8,862 nucleotides of DNA from Pseudomonadota bacterium. Lineage in GTDB: Bacteria > Pseudomonadota > Alphaproteobacteria > Rhodobacterales > Rhodobacteraceae. Position 1 is the stretch's first letter. The number at the start of each line of letters is the position of its first letter. The position numbers and the translations under genes are program-made. Below the pieces are notes generated by a model. It saw nothing but the letters and a program-made list of their open reading frames with translations. It was not told where the DNA came from and did no database searches. Shown one piece after another: positions 6,929 through 8,862 of the stretch. Where the stretch lies: positions 1 through 8,862 of the forward strand of contig JAQCLA010000094.1 of NCBI GenBank assembly GCA_027592105.1, written 5' to 3'.

Positions 6929-6977
6929 GATAAATTTTCGGCCGGGGCCGGTCCAAACCTTTGATCTTGAAGTTGCA

Positions 6978-7031
6978 CTAGCCGCCGCCGAGGCCGCAAT
7001 AGATTTTTTCGGCTTTCAGCGGATTACTCAA
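6978..7031 (-). CDS. Possible 17-codon frame overlapping the RDD stop codon
   Basis: A TTG overlaps the RDD TGA (TTGA) and opens a frame reading MSNPLKAEKIYCGLGGG followed by TAG. The composition looks protein-like, with one Cys and a Gly-rich end, and the overlap would allow translational coupling. There is no independent ribosome site and so short a frame may be chance. No known peptide is recognised. Confidence 0.2.
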   Translation of the reverse strand: MSNPLKAEKIYCGLGGG

Positions 7032-7474
7032 CGGGGTCGGTTGATCGCCGCCGATCCGATCAAGAGGTCATGCAAGCCTTGGTGACGCGCGCCCAAGGCG
7101 ATCATCAGGATCGAGATCAGCTGCAGCAACACGAAACCCATCGCGACCATGAACAAAACCGTGTGCAATACCGCCTCGCCGCGCGACAGGCGTGCACCCG
7201 TCGGCCCGCGCAGCTCGATATTCATCAAGCGCATACCCAAGGTCGCGGAACCTGACGCGATGGTTGCGCTGCGATAGACCAGATCGACGGTGATATAGAC
7301 CAAGGGCCAAACCCACCACAGCAAGCTGAGTGTGAAAAGGCCCAAGGTGAATGTGATCGCGGTCACGATGATCACATCCACAAGCCAAGCGAAGAAGCGT
7401 TTGGCAGGGACACCATCATAAAACGCATGATCATAATCGGGATCTGGCAGAGCATTTGGCATGTGCGAAGACAT
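7028..7474 (-). CDS. RDD family membrane protein
   Basis: Small inner-membrane protein of 148 aa. The family is named for conserved Arg and Asp residues, seen here as R26-x2-A-x3-D33 just before the first span (AKRFFAWLVD) and a late Asp in GLHDLLIG (133-140). Hydrophobic stretches lie at about 34-68, probably two spans, and about 103-129. The middle section YRSATIASGSATLGMRLMNIELRG with LGMR is typical of the family. Function is unknown for most members; some have been linked to ion transport. The start at 7474 lacks a strong ribosome site; an in-frame ATG four codons in is the alternative. It lies between the DUF2852 gene (77 nt upstream) and bpt. Confidence 0.85.
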   Translation of the reverse strand: MSSHMPNALPDPDYDHAFYDGVPAKRFFAWLVDVIIVTAITFTLGLFTLSLLWWVWPLVYITVDLVYRSATIASGSATLGMRLMNIELRGPTGARLSRGEAVLHTVLFMVAMGFVLLQLISILMIALGARHQGLHDLLIGSAAINRPR

Positions 7475-7500
7475 GGCGGCATTCCATCGGATTTGGAAGG

Positions 7501-7537
7501 AAAAAGCATGGGCCCGCGCGACCTTGTGATCGCGCGG
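7501..7537 (-). terminator. Weak terminator-like hairpin after the DUF2852 gene
   Basis: On the minus strand CCGCGCGA (7537-7530) pairs with TCGCGCGG (7521-7514) around an 8-nt loop. A T5 tract (7505-7501) follows after about 8 nt. It sits 15 nt after the DUF2852 stop. The T run is too far for an ideal terminator, so it may only attenuate transcription into the RDD gene or protect an mRNA end. Confidence 0.45.
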
Positions 7538-7551
7538 TAGGGTGGTTCTGC

Positions 7552-7983
7552 TTATGGCGCCACGGTGTCAGGCGCGGTTGCCGCCTTGCGCGCCGCGGAA
7601 CGGTCTTGCAGGAATTGGTCGAATTCGGCCTTGTCTTTGGCCTCGCGGAGCCGGTGCAAGAAGGCCTCAAAGGCGTCTTGCTCATCTTGCAGGCGACGCA
7701 GCGTATCGGCCTTGTAGGCGTCGAAGGCGGCATTGCCCGTGCTGCGGTTCATGGCATGGCCAAGGCCGAGGTCGGGGCGTTTCTTGCACGATGTGTTGAA
7801 CATACGTTTACTCCAGATCATGTATGCGAGCAGGGCGAGGCCGATGGGCCAGAACAAGATGAAGGCAAGCACCATGGCAGCGATCCATGCGCCCTTGCCC
7901 TTGTCGTCGAGCCACGCCTCGCTGCGCGTAAACCAATTTCCACCCCCGGAACGGGGAGGGTGTGCGGTCATTGTCGATGCCAT
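7552..7983 (-). CDS. DUF2852 family membrane protein
   Basis: Protein of 143 aa recognised as DUF2852, common in Rhodobacteraceae and of unknown function. The start at 7983 is chosen over the upstream ATG at 8001 because AAAGGA lies 7 nt before it, and that sequence would be inside the gene if the longer form were used. Layout: a polar N-terminus with WFTRSEAWLDDKG (17-29); one hydrophobic span at about 32-57 (AWIAAMVLAFILFWPIGLAL, then AYMIW); a basic patch; and a charged helical C-terminal half (about 86-133) that looks coiled-coil-like. A single-span protein with a cytoplasmic tail is likely. A candidate promoter lies upstream. Confidence 0.85.
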   Translation of the reverse strand: MASTMTAHPPRSGGGNWFTRSEAWLDDKGKGAWIAAMVLAFILFWPIGLALLAYMIWSKRMFNTSCKKRPDLGLGHAMNRSTGNAAFDAYKADTLRRLQDEQDAFEAFLHRLREAKDKAEFDQFLQDRSAARKAATAPDTVAP

Positions 7984-8021
7984 TGGTTGATCCTTTCTCA
8001 TTTATGTTAATGTTAATCACA

Positions 8022-8050
8022 TTTACAAAGATGGGTGACATGATGCGCAA
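8022..8050 (-). promoter_or_regulatory. Candidate promoter of the DUF2852 gene
   Basis: On the minus strand TTGCGC (8050-8045) and TGTAAA (8027-8022) are spaced by 17 nt, predicting a start near 8015 and a leader of about 30 nt. The 7995-8027 stretch is AT-rich, including a TTAACAT direct repeat, unlike the surroundings. Match to consensus is only moderate. Confidence 0.35.
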
Positions 8051-8114
8051 TGCAAGGGATCAGGGCGAAAAAAGTGAACCTGCTTAACATGCGCGAGGTT
8101 TGCACGCTTTTACC

Positions 8115-8144
8115 TTGCGCTCGCGCATGGCCATGCGCTATCCC
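8115..8144 (+). promoter_or_regulatory. Candidate promoter of tRNA-Ser, with a palindromic spacer
   Basis: TTGCGC (8115-8120) and TATCCC (8139-8144) are spaced by 18 nt. A GC-rich discriminator (GCCCCGC) follows, as is usual for stable-RNA promoters under stringent control. Sixteen of the 18 spacer bases form the perfect palindrome GCGCATGGCCATGCGC (8123-8138). Confidence 0.4.
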
Positions 8145-8153
8145 GCCCCGCAC

Positions 8154-8243
8154 GGACAGTTGGCCGAGTGGTCGAAGGCGCACGCCTGGAAAGTGTGTAG
8201 GCGGGGAACCGTCTCGAGGGTTCGAATCCCTCACTGTCCGCCA
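8154..8243 (+). tRNA. tRNA-Ser (anticodon GGA)
   Basis: A complete class II tRNA. The acceptor GGACAGT (8154-8160) pairs with ACTGTCC (8233-8239), then discriminator G8240 and encoded CCA (8241-8243). The D-arm begins TGGCCGAGTGG. The anticodon stem CACGC/GTGTG encloses CTGGAAA, with anticodon GGA at 8188-8190, reading UCC and UCU. There is a long variable arm, and the T-arm GAGGGTTCGAATCCCTC. All parts are intact. Its 3' end directly adjoins an apparently gene-poor tract, so it may serve as an integration site. Confidence 0.97.
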
Positions 8244-8296
8244 CTTTCCCCTATAAATTTAAACATTATCAATATCTTGGGGGTTTTGGGTGCTAA

Positions 8297-8317
8297 TCGT
8301 CCCCATATTCGTCCCCA
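8297..8317. repeat. Tandem TCGTCCCCA direct repeat
   Basis: Two copies of TCGTCCCCA (8297-8305 and 8309-8317) are separated by TAT, a 12-nt period, 54 nt after the tRNA-Ser end. Short tandem repeats beside a tRNA 3' end resemble arm-type binding sites of tyrosine integrases. This is an inference, since no integrase gene is visible. Confidence 0.45.
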
Positions 8318-8481
8318 CAGCGTTGTCGGAATGTATGGGAAGCTACTGGGTCGTCTGTAGGGTGATATGGCGTTTCAGGGCGCACCAACGAACGCGAACG
8401 CCTTAGCGCCCATCAAGAAATCTGTCCCGCGCGCGAGGCTGTATGCTCGGTCGCAGTGCCGCAGCATCTGATTTCGCCATG

Positions 8482-8688
8482 TCAGCGCGGAAAATCGCCA
8501 TAGTCGTATTGGAACGTGAGCTTGCCCAGAACGGGATCAATGTAGGCCGTCAGCAAACAATCGCGTAGCGGCTCAGTCTCGAGATCACCTTGCGTGCTAC
8601 AGTGACCGCCCCAGCCGTACCATGCGATGACCGCAGCTACATAGTCAGCGTCGCCAGCGCCACTCGCAGCTTGTTCCGGGATCAACAA
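8482..8688 (-). CDS. Hypothetical short protein or gene remnant
   Basis: A frame of 68 aa from a TTG start, ending FQYDYGDFPR. No family is recognised. It contains AAVIAWYGWGGHC (19-31) and an acidic middle, so it has globular-protein composition rather than the Arg-rich look of a shadow frame. There is no good ribosome site at the TTG. The same frame continues upstream to an in-frame TGA at 8730-8728 and is open again beyond it to the window edge. An ATG at 8731-8729 overlaps that TGA but opens a different frame that ends at 8645. It could be the 3' part of a gene broken by a nonsense or frameshift mutation. Confidence 0.35.
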   Translation of the reverse strand: MLIPEQAASGAGDADYVAAVIAWYGWGGHCSTQGDLETEPLRDCLLTAYIDPVLGKLTFQYDYGDFPR

Positions 8689-8862
8689 GAAAGGCTCGCC
8701 GCCATACGCCGATTGCGAGCGCCTCCGTCATGCGCATGAACGGGATTCGGATTCAAACAGAACGAAAGCAGCAGGACAGGTCTGCCCGCTGCGCTGAAAA
8801 ACACCGCCGCCGGGCAAGGAAACAGCGGCTTCGCGGTCTGATCCGCCCAGTTTCCGCGGCCT

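Larger units (their letters stand above)
8244..8862. other. Gene-poor tract downstream of tRNA-Ser, possible edge of an integrated element
   Basis: Apart from the weak frame described separately, no convincing gene is seen. The first 40 nt are AT-rich (CTATAAATTTAAACATTATC) in sharp contrast to the tRNA side. The tandem TCGTCCCCA repeat follows at 8297. From about 8320 to 8480 I see nothing interpretable. At 8728-8862 all three minus frames are largely open but none resembles a protein I know. No integrase is within the window. Confidence 0.4.

Noticed and set aside
8100..8360. Plus-strand frame of 86 codons over the tRNA
   Set aside because: It is translated tRNA-Ser sequence, not a protein gene.
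8728..8730. TGA as a selenocysteine codon joining the two minus-frame segments
   Set aside because: The codon is not in a recognisable selenoprotein context and I saw no clear SECIS-type hairpin; a nonsense change or chance frame is simpler.

Overview
This GC-rich window looks like chromosomal DNA of a marine-type alphaproteobacterium of the Rhodobacteraceae (Roseobacter group). The pointers are a TakP-like, Tat-exported TRAP transporter, a bacterial aspartate/glutamate leucyltransferase (Bpt), a DUF2852 protein, and an intergenic hairpin block ending in a GAGGATATTT-type unit. No exact genus can be named from sequence alone.

Layout. (1) 1-1015, minus strand: the first 262 codons of acetolactate synthase large subunit (ilvB/ilvI type). 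A leader of about 190 nt precedes it and has the parts of a transcription attenuator: a sigma70-type promoter, a 15-codon leader peptide with Val-Asp-Ile-Val codons, an alternative pairing and a U8 terminator. (2) 1016-1401: a regulatory gap with two perfect inverted repeats. (3) 1402-5922, plus strand: a complete TRAP transporter operon. It encodes a substrate-binding protein (dctP/takP family), a small permease (dctQ type, 299 aa) and an unusually long large permease (dctM type, 783 aa). A perfect 15-bp stem separates dctP from dctQ and a strong terminator follows dctM. (4) 6113-7983, minus strand: a cluster running DUF2852 protein, RDD membrane protein, then bpt. (5) 8154-8243, plus strand: tRNA-Ser(GGA) with encoded CCA. 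(6) 8244-8862: a tract without a convincing gene. It directly abuts the 3' end of the tRNA, and holds a tandem 9-mer repeat and one weak minus-strand reading frame. This is the pattern expected at the edge of an integrated element.

How the genes work together. The binding protein would capture a monocarboxylate (2-oxo- or 2-hydroxyacid by family resemblance) in the periplasm and hand it to the DctQ/DctM membrane complex, driven by a sodium gradient. Ilv makes acetolactate from pyruvate, but there is no sequence evidence that the two divergent units are co-regulated. Bpt belongs to the bacterial N-degron pathway. The RDD and DUF2852 proteins are membrane proteins of unknown role.

No wholly new multi-gene system is evident. 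The most rewarding parts are the ilv attenuator, the dctP-dctQ stem-loop, the enlarged DctM, and the tRNA-Ser flank.
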